This document shows, piece after piece, positions 36,201-45,900 of a stretch of 64,000 nt of DNA; position 1 is the first letter of the stretch, and each line of letters starts with the position of its first letter. Below the pieces are notes generated by a model. It did no database searches. It was given only the letters and a program-made list of their open reading frames with translations, and was not told the origin of the DNA. The DNA comes from 2-12-FULL-35-23 sp965196985 (GTDB taxonomy: Bacteria; Pseudomonadota; Gammaproteobacteria; UBA12402): NCBI GenBank assembly GCA_965196985.1, contig CBDALO010000099.1:25323-89322 (forward strand). The letters run 5' to 3'. The position numbers and the translations under genes were made by a program.

Positions 36201-37793
36201 TGGCAAACTACCCTGCAATCTTGGAGGCGTATTTTGAATAAGAAGAGAAACCGGTACCTGACCAATACCACCATAAACATCTTTACCTTCAAATAATAAA
36301 GAAACCCGCTGGTGAGTGTTTTCAGTTGGGGTACCACTCAATGCCGTACCATTAAAAATAACCCATGATGGCACGATATATTCCGGATTTGTAAGGACGA
36401 GACTATAGGTGATGGCATCACCATCGGCATCTACCATTAACCCTGATGGCAAAGCCCATGTAAATGTTTGACTGACACCCGACAATGGAATCAAAACGTC
36501 AGTCCTTTTTACGATCGGTTGGCTGTTAACTCGCAACGTTATGGTTTGATTAATAGAACCCCCATAACCATCTGATGCAATCAAAGTGATATTGTAAACA
36601 CCCGCAACAGGCAAGCCACTAAATGACCTGACCGCTGAATCAAACCTCAAACCAACTGGCAGCACACCTCCATCAGCTGATTGAGCAGACCAAGTGATGG
36701 CGTCCCCATCCACATCGAGCGCTGCATCACTTCGTATGCCATAGTCGATAGAAATATCACGACCCAACTGTATGGTGTCAGGTTTTGGCAAACCAGCCTG
36801 TAATAGCGGAGGAGTATTTTGAATAGATAATAAAATAGGCAGCCGTCCAACCCCACCAAAAGGATCTCTACCACGGATTAACAACGGAATGTGTTGATGT
36901 GTATTACTGTCTGGTATTCCACTCAACATTGTACCATTAAAGCTTAACCATGCAGGAATAAGAAAACGTGGATCATTATTCACTAACTCATAAACCAAGC
37001 TATCGCCATCAGCATCAATCATCGCCGTTGCCGGCAATGTCCAGGCAAATGGTTTATGAATACCAGCCAAGGGAATAACAACGTCAGACTTATTCGCAAC
37101 CGGCTGACTGTTAACACGAAGTGTTAGTGTTTGATTAACCGTACCACCAAAGCCATCTGAAGCAATAAACGTTATTGGGTACACGCCTGCTGCTGAGATA
37201 CCACTTAAAGTTCGAGTCGCTGCAGTAAACGTCATACCCACAGGCAAACCATCACCTGCTGCTAATTGAGCACGCCAACTGATCGGATCTCCATCCAGAT
37301 CAACAACAGTATCACTGGCTATGCTGTATTGGAAACTGCTAGCAACACCCAACTGAATCGTTTCAGGATCTGATAAGCTGAACTGAAAATATGGCTCTCG
37401 ATTGGGGACGATAATATCAAACAGCTGCCAACCCCTATCACCACAAGCAATTGGATTATTACAATCATCAATCGCAGTAATATTCACCGTGTAATTGCCC
37501 TGATAGCCTGAGATCATTGTCGCTGAAACAACCCCGGTAGCTTCATTCAAAATAAACCATAACGGTGGTTGCGGCTGTGTTTCCAGACTGAAGGTATAAC
37601 TATCTCCTTCACGATCACGGAATCCCTCCACAACCGCATCCAACGAAACTAGGCCCTTAATAGGCATAGTTAAAGTTGTATTGCCCTGGTAATAAGGCGC
37701 AGTGTTAGGCACATCAACAATCATCTGATAACGCCACTGTTGCTGATAGATATCATTAACCAGCAAGTCAACTGGATATTCACCACGCACCAA
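33252..37793 (-). CDS. Gene C, cadherin-repeat and C-terminal segment
   Basis: The largest intact piece, 1,513 codons. About ten tandem repeats carry the He_PIG pattern (GLxFxxxxRxLSGxPxxGxY followed by ASDGYGG) alternating with DADGDxxxYxLV cadherin-like units. One transmembrane helix (residues about 1135-1155) is followed by a basic RRHRRI stop-transfer signal and some 330 residues of predicted helices (LHYSARLIWLCHTGKG, FWRNAPQGWYLKL, THWAFRYGLIILWQRLL). The true N-terminus lies upstream; the first codon listed is a GTG inside the frame. Confidence 0.75.
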   Translation of the reverse strand: MVRGEYPVDLLVNDIYQQQWRYQMIVDVPNTAPYYQGNTTLTMPIKGLVSLDAVVEGFRDREGDSYTFSLETQPQPPLWFILNEATGVVSATMISGYQGNYTVNITAIDDCNNPIACGDRGWQLFDIIVPNREPYFQFSLSDPETIQLGVASSFQYSIASDTVVDLDGDPISWRAQLAAGDGLPVGMTFTAATRTLSGISAAGVYPITFIASDGFGGTVNQTLTLRVNSQPVANKSDVVIPLAGIHKPFAWTLPATAMIDADGDSLVYELVNNDPRFLIPAWLSFNGTMLSGIPDSNTHQHIPLLIRGRDPFGGVGRLPILLSIQNTPPLLQAGLPKPDTIQLGRDISIDYGIRSDAALDVDGDAITWSAQSADGGVLPVGLRFDSAVRSFSGLPVAGVYNITLIASDGYGGSINQTITLRVNSQPIVKRTDVLIPLSGVSQTFTWALPSGLMVDADGDAITYSLVLTNPEYIVPSWVIFNGTALSGTPTENTHQRVSLLFEGKDVYGGIGQVPVSLLIQNTPPRLQGSLPVPDVVQLGGDAEVAYTVQSGAAVDADSDAITWSASLTDGAALPEGLVFSSASRQLSGLPVAGVYNISFIASDGYGGFANGSITLRVNSQPVVNMVDTLIKFPGIHKPFAWTLPATAMMDADGDKVIYSLLHTSSEHIAPSWLNFNGTAFRGTPTSNNHQPISLLIEGRDPFGGVGRLPVTLSIENLSPVVQVLLASPNVLQVGDTFSYTFPADTFLDQESDDLQYRALTTTGTGSLPSFLSFDPVSRTLSGVSTGADAGRYKIVFQVDDGYGGITNSSVIDLHINTPPMAFSTPWRIDVLSVGQRFAVALPEDFVTDADGDELSYSLVRTDPQYLVPAWMSLEDSILSGTPLKNNHRPITVQLKAEDGFGGEAYRLVSLTIPNSAPTVSRALDTVTLFAGELKTHIIPGDAIIDADGDELLFSALMVNGSVVDSHVSLPEWVTHLVDINSFNLVPKSGDQGNYTVALTAVDTQGTTVQAQFNISIPNRMPVISIAYVDENLKALDILDSRIAGHFVDYDGDVLNYTVSKPDWMQYDRDSKTLSGLPPQSIASYKVLITADDGHGGQAHARFNVHVNPVSLQLSAAQIWQLVGYIGLASGLLVTASLFTLRRHRRIMQAEQSAWGIMRKWIASHRRGSMPGTSMVARIAVNYRTDIMEPIYALKEQLETLNTQSDSGMLKRAFQTIESAIKRYYSSVGGRDAAHITSMLVYSGFMDAALVATKTAITSQWPAALQRTLAEMLHYSARLIWLCHTGKGRQLDEMYKEELLIKLHELCDRLNPGVFARPGHVSEATVEVYHRLLSAREAMLSVQERFEWSGLALNVGKRLLSPVGMFEILRDFWRNAPQGWYLKLVILEQMVEELCQSPSERRVELTGEIQKQAMQETHWAFRYGLIILWQRLLTIVGAGETLKDQLTQGSKELLGKRHLEAEPGFRCGSRRGWISRHAQTLFSQEPTTIESTGAAASGVSGVVESASPRTRRLS

Positions 37794-38227
37794 TCCTGTT
37801 GGTGTACCAGTGAGTTTTTACTGGCAAAATCAAACTGCAGCCAATCTGGCAAGCTATCCAGATCAACTCCGTTCGTTGCATTAAATGCTGCTCCGGCAGT
37901 TAACATAGCGACACTGAAGATCTCATTAAAAACAGCTCGCTGGTACAATGGTGCAACTGCTGATAAAGGATAGTGTTGATGGTATAAATCACCAGCAACT
38001 GAAGACGGTATGGCTTCAGAGGCTATATCCGCCGTCGTGTTTGTAGGTAATGGGATTGTCTGGCGAGAAACGAAATAATTACGGCTGGGTTGATTTGCCG
38101 TATGGTTAACAGCCACGACTGACTGATCTAAATCGGTAAGCGCAAAAAATGTTGCATTCGTTGTCACTAATGACCTATCTTGCTCCAGCCTTTCAAGCCC
38201 CCTGTACAACAAAACCACTACCAGCAA
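37721..38227 (-). CDS. Gene C, segment between propeller and cadherin repeats
   Basis: This 168-codon piece corresponds to the part of B reading PVSIVDYLTDRPYGLSAVAP. Here it has LSAVAPLYQRAVFNEIFSV and LPDWLQFDFASK, then runs out of frame at a five-A run where six would give the expected LTGTPTG join. It is not a gene on its own. Confidence 0.5.
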   Translation of the reverse strand: MLVVVLLYRGLERLEQDRSLVTTNATFFALTDLDQSVVAVNHTANQPSRNYFVSRQTIPLPTNTTADIASEAIPSSVAGDLYHQHYPLSAVAPLYQRAVFNEIFSVAMLTAGAAFNATNGVDLDSLPDWLQFDFASKNSLVHQQDWCVVNIQLTCWLMISISNSGVIR

Positions 38228-38531
38228 AACTAACTTGACCTTGAGGACTAATTGTTAAAGCAGTCGATGTATACTCGTTCATCAACTCCCAACATTCAGC
38301 ATGTAACAACTCACCAGTAACAGAAAATTGAGCGCTAAACATACTATCATCGCATGCCTTATCACCATCACTATAACCCGTTACCCATATAGTATTCTGC
38401 GCATCTATCGCCATCGTCAGTGATTCACGCCTGGCAAAAGAATATATCGTAGACCAACGTACAGCACGAGTCAGGTTCCCTTCAGAAGAAAATTGCGCAA
38501 GCATCGGCCCTGCCCCCCCCTGCCCCATCAA
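38193..38531 (-). CDS. Gene C, propeller segment after the G8 tract
   Basis: It contains two SBBP-type units (AIDAQNTIWVTGYSDGD; ISPQGQVSFAGSG). It starts inside the G tract at 38513-38520 and ends by a one-base shift at a G5 run (38198-38202). Confidence 0.5.
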   Translation of the reverse strand: MMGQGGAGPMLAQFSSEGNLTRAVRWSTIYSFARRESLTMAIDAQNTIWVTGYSDGDKACDDSMFSAQFSVTGELLHAECWELMNEYTSTALTISPQGQVSFAGSGFVVQGA

Positions 38532-38767
38532 TATATGTATTCATATACTCCACAGTCCATACAGAACCATTAGTACCAAGTGCTAAGGCACTGAGATAAT
38601 AATGAGACCAAGTCAGCCCTACCATTGGCACTGCTTCATAAGACAGTTTGTATAAATAGTTATAACTGGAATATTGAGAATAAGAACTCGACAGCCACCC
38701 CGAACCTTGTTGATCAATAACTAACCGTCCCGTGTGAAGATAGCTAGAATAGCCTGCTCCCAAAGCC
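38482..38767 (-). CDS. Gene C, propeller segment before the G8 tract
   Basis: It continues the 39783-40333 segment across the IS982 insertion (GNLTQ then ALGAGYSS). One degenerate propeller unit (LVIDQQGSGWLSS) is visible. It goes out of frame in the run of eight G; seven would keep it open. Confidence 0.5.
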
Positions 38768-38776
38768 TGGGTTAAA

Positions 38777-39782
38777 ACCCCAGTTCGGAGTTAATAGTGA
38801 TCAAGTAATTAAATTCTAATTGCTTGGCAACCTTTTCACTGCAGTAATTGTTAATGGCTCAATAATATAAGCAGCCAACCCAGCAACAAGATGTGTAATA
38901 GCATTTGCAACCGAGCGATGTCTGGTGTGCCAAATATGAAACTTATGTTTCAAGCAGCCAAAAACAGTCTCAATGATCCCTCGCTGATTTAATAACTGTT
39001 GCTCGTGATCGCTAAGTGGCTGCGCATTTTTCATATTTTTTCTTTTGCGTGTAATTAACTTCAAACCGCTATCAAGTAGTTTTTCAAAAACAGCCTTCCC
39101 AATATAGCCTTTATCTCCGAAGGCCAAACCCTCCAGCCCTTCAAACAATGAGACACCTGCAGCTAAATCATGATGATTGCCGGGCGTGACTTTAAAGGCG
39201 ATTAACTCACCTATGTCATTGATTACTAAATGAAGTTTCAGACCAAAAAACCAACCAACAGATGTTTTTCCAAGTTTTGCAACCGCTTTAAATGTGCGGT
39301 GGCGTTTAGTGCGTTTAATGTGACAGTTTGGTAGGCAACTTGAGTCAATGTAGTAAATGCCACTACGCCTGCCACCGTTAAGAGTAATAAAAATTGTCAG
39401 TGGCATTAGCGCTCTAGGCATCAATTCAATAAAACGTGAGTAACTGGGTAAATTAGGGAAGTAATGTCCCCAGTATGTTTTTAGAAAGCCAGTATAAAAA
39501 TATTTAAAGTTTCTATAGCCGATCATTTGGAACAAAATCATGATTGTCATAATCTCGCTATAAGCTAAACAACAAGGTGGACCTGACTTTTTTTCTGCAG
39601 ATGAAGGGAGTAGATCTTTGCGCTCAAGTGCTGCAAATTCCTCAGCAAAATCATCTATGCGACAAAATAACTCTATAACCTCGCGCTCATGTATCATAAC
39701 CACATCCATTATTAGTAATAATTTCAAAAGGTTATATAAGTTTTTCACTAAATCCAAGGCTGCCATAACTCCGAACTGGGGT
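38777..39782 (-). mobile_element. IS982-family element
   Basis: 1006 bp long, with terminal repeats ACCCCAGTTCGGAGTTA, inverted at the far end. A 9-bp target duplication TGGGTTAAA lies at 38768-38776 and 39783-39791. It sits in a propeller repeat of gene C. Confidence 0.93.
38816..39709 (-). CDS. IS982-family transposase
   Basis: About 297 aa from the ATG at 39709 (MDVVMIHEREVIELF). The DDE domain contains YIDSSCLPNCH, FFGLKLHLVIND, AFGDKGYIGK (second Asp) and RGIIETVFGCLKHKF (final Glu). The frame is open upstream through the IS end into gene C, giving a 505-codon chimera beginning at 40333. That fusion is an accident of insertion, and the internal ATG is the natural start. It is intact. 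Confidence 0.9.
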   Translation of the reverse strand: MDVVMIHEREVIELFCRIDDFAEEFAALERKDLLPSSAEKKSGPPCCLAYSEIMTIMILFQMIGYRNFKYFYTGFLKTYWGHYFPNLPSYSRFIELMPRALMPLTIFITLNGGRRSGIYYIDSSCLPNCHIKRTKRHRTFKAVAKLGKTSVGWFFGLKLHLVINDIGELIAFKVTPGNHHDLAAGVSLFEGLEGLAFGDKGYIGKAVFEKLLDSGLKLITRKRKNMKNAQPLSDHEQQLLNQRGIIETVFGCLKHKFHIWHTRHRSVANAITHLVAGLAAYIIEPLTITAVKRLPSN

Positions 39783-40333
39783 TGGGTTAAATTACCCGTT
39801 ACAGAAAACGTGGCAATGAAGCCGGGCAACCCGTCATTCTCTGGAGGTGTAAAACTTGCCGTACGGCCAATCACCAAGACTGTGCCATTAACTTTATTAA
39901 TCGCCAGCCCCGTGCCTTTATCTTCTTCCGCACCACCCCATCGTAACGCACGCATCAAAGTACCATTAGCAGAAAATTGTGCCAACAGAACGTCTTCTTT
40001 CTCAGCATCAAAATTAGTGGTATAACCGGTTATCCATATCGCGCCTTGTGAATCAATCGCCAAAGCATTACTGCCGTCATCACCAGTGCCACCCCAGCTG
40101 AAAGCCTGTAATAGATCGCCATCAACTGACAGTTGCAGCAACGCAATATCAGAGTCCACTCTTCCAGCACGGGTATAGTTGCCAGTAACCCAAAGCGTAT
40201 TGTTTGCGTCATAGGCCATATCATTAATCGCCATATCTGGAAACTCGGTATGAACCAGCTTAACACCACATGATGAATCAACTAAAGCCAACTCTAAGGG
40301 CACGGTGTTTGTTGTTTTTTTTGTATCCGACAA
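39783..40333 (-). CDS. Gene C, second propeller block (5' of IS982)
   Basis: Three SBBP-type units are seen: YDANNTLWVTGNY, IDSQGAIWITGYT and INKVNGTVLVIGRT, each with an RWGG- or SWGG-like turn. It aligns with B from KDMAYGAQGALWVLG. At its 5' side the frame breaks at eight A (T8 at 40315-40322). Confidence 0.55.
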
Positions 40334-41816
40334 TTAAATCCAGCCGGTCATAATCACTCTTAACCGGCCATACTCCAGACAATATTCCCGTAACGCTGCT
40401 GTACTTAAGCCAGCTCGGTAAAGCTGTCCCGTCTTTCTGCTGCACGTAGAGCTCGTATGGCGGATAGCGTCCAGCAAAACTCTGGTTGTTGAGAGTATAT
40501 TCTTTCATAACACCGGGTGCGTACTCAATATGATTTACTTCCATTGGCGTTTGATAAAATGACAAGCCCGTTACAGCTGGTGTGACCGCCTCAACGGTTA
40601 ACGAAACATCTGTAACTGTCGATGCATTAATAACAGTAGAAGCATTAGAAATAGTGTGCAACGGTATTGAGATCGCAACTGACTGCGCCTCTATTTCTAC
40701 CCAATCAACTGTTGGTAAGAGGCCAGCTATTTTCTCCAAAGAAGCAGTCATCTTTGCTACGAAAACATTGGTGATACTAGTTTTAGAAAACCGCAATGTC
40801 CCTGTTGTCCATATTGACCCTTGTTCATCAATTGCCAACGCATGACCATAATCAGTATCATCTAACCCCCAATGCACAGCTCGCGTCAGATTGCCATCTG
40901 GTGAAAATTGAGCAAGAAAAGCATTACTACTAGCCGCACCAAAACTACTCGTACTACCTGCCACCCATATAGAACCCTGCGCATCAATTGCTATTGCATT
41001 ACCTTCATCATTACTTGTACCTCCCCAACGTACCGCCTGAGTTAAATTAAAACCAGAAGAAAATTTTACAAGAAAAACGTCCTCACCAGCAGCACCAAAG
41101 TCACGAGTATAACCCGTCACCCACACTGAATCTTGCGCATCAATAGCTACATCGTTTCCAATACCTACCCAACGTATGGCTTGAGTTAAATTACCATCGG
41201 GTGAAAACTTGGCAAGAAAGGCATTGGTAGTAACATCAAAGCTTTGAGTATAACCAGTGACCCATACCGAATCTTGAGAATCAATTGCTAGCCCATAGCC
41301 TCGATCTCTGCTAGAACCACCCCAATGTATCGCTTGCGTCAAGTTACCATCTGCTGAGAACTGTGCTAACAAAACCTCATCACCTAGCACCCCAAAATTT
41401 TGAATATAACCAGCCATCCATAATGAGCCACTTGAATCAAATGCCAGCGCTGTACTATGACTATAGCCTCTCTCGATCCTACTCCAAGAATGTGCATGCA
41501 ACAACGTTCCCTCAGAAGAGAGCTTAATTAAAAGCAGCTCGTAAATAGAACCAAGGTAACCAGTTATCCATAAGTCACCTTGTGCATCAGTGATCAAAGC
41601 CTCAACGTTAGCAGCATATCTATTACCTCCACTGTAGCGCCAGCCCAATGCTTGAACTAAATCGCCAGCTGAAGAAACTTTTGCGAGCACAAAATCATAT
41701 CCTGATAGGCCAACTAAAAACCAGGCATTGCCTACTTTATCAATCACCAAACCTTGGCTATTTACAGCACCACCTAATGCAAAGGAAAATGAATCAACCG
41801 CACGTGGCACCCCCAA
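40278..41816 (-). CDS. Gene C, first propeller block
   Basis: 512 codons with about seven SBBP units (for example IDAQDSVWVTGYT, IDAQGSIWVAGST), then a Ser/Thr-rich stretch and the linker WPVKSDYDRLDLIVGYK. It ends one base out of frame at the A8 run. Its 5' side should join the signal-peptide ORF (41774-42199). Confidence 0.65.
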   Translation of the reverse strand: MGVPRAVDSFSFALGGAVNSQGLVIDKVGNAWFLVGLSGYDFVLAKVSSAGDLVQALGWRYSGGNRYAANVEALITDAQGDLWITGYLGSIYELLLIKLSSEGTLLHAHSWSRIERGYSHSTALAFDSSGSLWMAGYIQNFGVLGDEVLLAQFSADGNLTQAIHWGGSSRDRGYGLAIDSQDSVWVTGYTQSFDVTTNAFLAKFSPDGNLTQAIRWVGIGNDVAIDAQDSVWVTGYTRDFGAAGEDVFLVKFSSGFNLTQAVRWGGTSNDEGNAIAIDAQGSIWVAGSTSSFGAASSNAFLAQFSPDGNLTRAVHWGLDDTDYGHALAIDEQGSIWTTGTLRFSKTSITNVFVAKMTASLEKIAGLLPTVDWVEIEAQSVAISIPLHTISNASTVINASTVTDVSLTVEAVTPAVTGLSFYQTPMEVNHIEYAPGVMKEYTLNNQSFAGRYPPYELYVQQKDGTALPSWLKYSSVTGILSGVWPVKSDYDRLDLIVGYKKNNKHRALRVGFS

Positions 41817-42199
41817 ACAACCCGTTGCATTACCACCCCCTCGGTTAAATAGCGACGATAGCTCTCCGTTAGGTCTTCCACCTGCAGATCGGTAATATTA
41901 TGAAACTGTGTTGAATGTGTTAAATCCTCAGGCTCAAATGCCAGTGCCTGCATATTAAGCCCATCGATATGATTCATATCAAGTTCATCTGGCATCTCAC
42001 TCCAGTCAACAACACCCTTTGCTTCTGCCTGGTCGAATAACATCGTTTGAAATAGCAATAATAAGGTAATTGCTTGTGCTGGATTTCGTAGCATGCTTCG
42101 AAAGCAGATAAAGAGCACTTCAAAAAAACCAAAGGAAGGAAGGCTTTTATGCCGAGACGCACCTACAGTATTTTGTTGAAGCCTAGAGGTCATCACCAT
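41774..42199 (-). CDS. Gene C, N-terminal signal-peptide segment
   Basis: It starts at ATG 42199 behind GGAGGT. A basic n-region of about 40 residues (with FFEVLFICFRSMLRNPAQ) is followed by a hydrophobic core (AITLLLLFQTMLF) and a DQAEAK cleavage-like site, then an acidic mature region with SYRRYLTE. It leaves frame at a five-G run just after this motif; six G would read on into TEGGGNATG and the propeller. Confidence 0.6.
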   Translation of the reverse strand: MVMTSRLQQNTVGASRHKSLPSFGFFEVLFICFRSMLRNPAQAITLLLLFQTMLFDQAEAKGVVDWSEMPDELDMNHIDGLNMQALAFEPEDLTHSTQFHNITDLQVEDLTESYRRYLTEGVVMQRVVWGCHVRLIHFPLH

Positions 42200-42201
42200 A
42201 A

Positions 42202-42978
42202 CTACTTACCTCCCGTGTACATTGGATTCATTGTTGAAGCCCGACGTGCACCTTTAAAAGCATCATGATCAAATGCAACGGCTGCACCCACCGCTCGGCG
42301 TGCTTTACCCAGCGTGCGTGGTTGTTTTATCCCAGCCTGTACTGCACTAAAGAGAGTTAAACTCGACGTGGACAAACGCCTAGGCCCAGCTTCTCCACCT
42401 AAAGTAAGAGCTGAATCTCCCACCACCGTCATTGCGCGAGCATGACGACTTACCCATAGCTGTTTGCCGTTACAACACCCAACTGAGTCTGCTTTCAGAT
42501 GCTTTTGCCCCAAAAGTTTTCTTGAACCTTGCGTTGCCTGGGTACGAAGTGTTTCATCAGCGCCTGCAACAGTTAATAATTGCTGCCATAAACCCACCAA
42601 GCCATAGCGAAATGCCCAATGGCTTTCACTCATCGCTAATCGTTGTATCTCACCAATCAATGCAATTTGTTGTTGTCGATTAGATTGGCCTAAATTAGTA
42701 ACCATTTGCTCTAACCGTACCAACTTCAAATACCAGCCTTGTGGTGCATTACGCCAAAAATCTTGCAGAACCTTAAACATACCCACTGGCGATAACAGTT
42801 TTGCAGCAACTTTTATTGCTGAGCCTAACCAGTCAGATTTTACCTGTGTGCTTAATACCGCTTCCCGTGCGGACAGTAGCCGCTGGTAAACTGCCACGTG
42901 CTCTACAGGCACTTCCCTCGCTGATGACCATATACCTGGATCCAGCTCATCACATAAGAAGTGTAATGCCGTTAACAG
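42202..42978 (-). CDS. Gene B, C-terminal helical segment after the nonsense codon
   Basis: 259 codons in frame after TAA, starting LLTALHFLCDELDPG. Contains LLSAREAVLS, FWRNAPQGWYLKL, SHWAFRYGLVGLWQQLL and the ending TMNPMYTGGK. An internal start at GTG 42936 or ATG 42912 is possible, but the piece has no reason to function alone. Confidence 0.5.
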   Translation of the reverse strand: MLTALHFLCDELDPGIWSSAREVPVEHVAVYQRLLSAREAVLSTQVKSDWLGSAIKVAAKLLSPVGMFKVLQDFWRNAPQGWYLKLVRLEQMVTNLGQSNRQQQIALIGEIQRLAMSESHWAFRYGLVGLWQQLLTVAGADETLRTQATQGSRKLLGQKHLKADSVGCCNGKQLWVSRHARAMTVVGDSALTLGGEAGPRRLSTSSLTLFSAVQAGIKQPRTLGKARRAVGAAVAFDHDAFKGARRASTMNPMYTGGK

Positions 42979-45900
42979 TTATTCTCTTTGCACCTCATCT
43001 AATCGTCTCGCCTTGCCAGTATGACACATCCAAAGTAAGCGAACGCTGTAATGGAGTATGCCTGACAAAGTACGCTGTATTTCAAGCGGCCATTTATCTA
43101 CAACCGCCATTCTCACCACACGAAGCAATGTTTTCATAAAGCCACTATTTAGCAGCATACCTGTAATAGTCGCCACCTGGCGACCACGAGCATAATTGTA
43201 ATAGCGCCTAATGGCCGACTCGACACGCTGAAAAGACTGTTGCAACATGGCTCGATCGACCTGCATATCCATCATTTCTAGTTGATGCTGCAAAGCACTT
43301 AACAACCTTATCACTTCGGCCTGATAGTTGACCCTAGCAGCTGCTTGCACCACTTGTGAACGCGAACCACCTTGTGTCAGTAACCATCTGTGCATAATGT
43401 CTTTTGCACCCTGCTCAGCCAATTTGGTTCGCTTGTGTCGAACAAGCATAAACAATGATGAAGCGACCAGTAGGCTCAAACCAACACCTCCGTAACCGAA
43501 TAACTGTAACATCTGAACCGCATTTAACTGAACATCAGTTGGATTAACTTTTACACGCAACCCAGCTTGTGCACGTCCACCGTAACAATCATCTACAGTA
43601 ATAAACACCTCATAAACTTTTGCCCATTGTGGCGGTAAACCCGACAAGGTCATCGAAGTTGAGTCGTATTGCACCCAAGCTGGCTTACTGATTGCATAAC
43701 TTAACTCATCACCATCAGGATCAACAAAATGACCAGTAACTGCATAGCTTAAATCTTCAAGCGCGCCCAAAGATTTGTCAGCGTAAGCCGTAGCCAACAC
43801 GGGAGCGCGATTAGGCACAGCAATAGCAAAGCGGGTTTGCACCGATGCGCCTTGCGGATCAGTCGCGACAAGCACAAAAGTATAATTGCCCTGATCACCA
43901 GATTTAGGCAGCAAATTAAAGCTATTGATACCGACAAGATGCGTTACCCATTTAGGTAGTGGTAATCGATCAGTTGCTGTTGCATTAGCAGTTTTAAATA
44001 CAGTAAACGATAATTCATCACCATCAGCGTCTGTTACTGTATCACGAGGGACAACAAAAGTTTTCAACTCATCAGCATAAGTCGTAATCGTACCAATTGC
44101 TCTATCAACCAATGGCGCTGAATTGGGGACTTTAATTGAAACCAATCGATAGGCTTCGCCACCAAAACCATCTTCAGCTTTCAACTGTACTATTATCGCC
44201 TGGTGACTATTCCGCAATGGCCTACCTGATAATGTTCTGCCAACTAAATTAAGCCAAACTGGAACAAGGTAGTCTTGATTGGTGCGCACAAGTGAATATG
44301 AGATAACATCACCATCCGCATCTGTTATAAACTCATCTGGTAAGGTTGCTATAAAGTTCTGCCCCACCGGTAACGTATCGACAGGCCAAGCGCTAGAAAG
44401 AGCCGTTGGCGGCGTATTAATCTGGAAATGAACGGCGCTGCTGTTTGCCACACCGCCATAACCATCATCCACCTGGAATACTAGTGAGTAATTACCAGCA
44501 TCTACTGCACTAGGTAGGCCGGATAAAGTTCTAGTTATTGGATTGAAATTCAGAAAATCAGGTAACGAAGCATCACCTACTAGCATCAATGCTTTATACC
44601 GCAGGCTATCACCTTCCGGATCAGCAAAAGTATCACCTGAAAAAGAGTAACTTAATTCTTCACCAACCTGAGTAATAGCAGCATCGGCTAAAACGATTTG
44701 CACACGTGGCGACAAATTTTCAATCAACAGTGATATTATTGCTGTACCAACACCACCAAACACATCTTTGCCTGTAAACAGTAGCTTAATCAGCTGATGG
44801 GTATTTGCAGTCGGTGTACCAAATAAAGCCGTACCATTAAAGTTGACCCATGATGGAACGATGTACTCCGGATTTGCCCTGACAAGCTCATAGGTAATGG
44901 CATCACCATCAGCATCGACCATTAATCCTGCAGGCAAAGTCCAGGCAAATGGTTTATGGATACCTGGCAATGGCACAGTACTATCAGTCATGGCAACAAT
45001 AGGCTGGTTGTTCACACGTAGAGTTACCGTCTGATTAGCAAAACCACCATAACCGTCTGAAGCAGTAAAAGTAATCTCATAAATGCCGGCCACCGTTAAA
45101 CCGCTTAATTGTTTAGAGGCAGGATTGAAAACCAACCCAGCTGGCAACGCTGTCCCACCGGATAAGCTCGCTGACCATACGATAGCGTCACCATCAACAT
45201 CGACAACAACATCAGCTTGAATAAGGTAATCTACTTTGCTGCCATCTCCCAATTGCAGCGTATCCGGAGTCGGCAAATCCATTAATAACTTCGGTGGAGT
45301 ATTTTGGATAGTCAGAGAAACTGGCAACTGTCCTATACCACCGAATGGATCTTTACCTTTTATCAGCAACTGAATCGGGCGATGACTATTGCTACCCGGC
45401 GTTCCAATTAAAGTCGAACCGTTAAAGCTTAACCATGCAGGTATCAAGTAACGTAAATCATCGGCTACCAATTCATAACTGATTGGACCGCCATCCGCAT
45501 CAAACATCGCAGTCGATGGAATCGTTGCAGCAAAGGGTTTACCCACGCCTTTGGCTATCACTTCCCATGATGCCAGATCAACTCGAGGCTCTGTATTGAC
45601 ATGCACTAACACGCTACTGCTGTTAGCAATACCACCATAGCCATCATCCGCCTGAAAGGTAATTGCATAACGACCTGCGTCAATCGTCTTGGGTTTACCT
45701 GACAGTGCTCTGGTTATCGGGTTAAAACTCAGAAACAACGGTAATGTACCATTGCCCGTCACAGTTAAAGCTCGATACTGTAAGCTATCACCTTCAGGGT
45801 CAATAAAGACATCACTCGAAAAACTATAACTCAATGTTTTACCAACCTGCAGTACAGCTGGATGCCGCAAAGTTAGCTGTGCAACAGGCGGTAAATTCTT

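Larger units (their letters stand above)
33252..42199 (-). pseudogene. Giant propeller/cadherin-like surface protein C (third paralogue)
   Basis: Repaired, this is one gene of about 2,640 codons starting at the ATG at 42199, 2 nt after gene B and behind a GGAGGT. In order it has a signal peptide with a long n-region (ends DQAEAK), SBBP propeller repeats (AIDAQGSIWVAG), a WPVKSDYDRL linker, more propeller repeats, He_PIG/cadherin-like repeats, one transmembrane helix (LVGYIGLASGLLVTASLF) and a helical cytosolic end. Lesions: C5 run 41836-41840 (one G short), T8 at 40315-40322, IS982 at 38777-39782, C8 at 38513-38520, C5 at 38198-38202, T5 at 37815-37819, and TGA at 33252-33254 after which homology to B continues. 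It is expected to be cell-surface anchored if intact; adhesion is inferred from the domains. Confidence 0.8.

Noticed and set aside
33545..36874. ORFs in other frames across genes B and C
   Set aside because: Long repeat-coding regions of biased composition leave shadow frames open; none has a domain or start signal.
38816..40333. A novel propeller-transposase fusion protein
   Set aside because: Perfect inverted repeats and a 9-bp target duplication show it is an IS982 insertion that happens to stay in frame.
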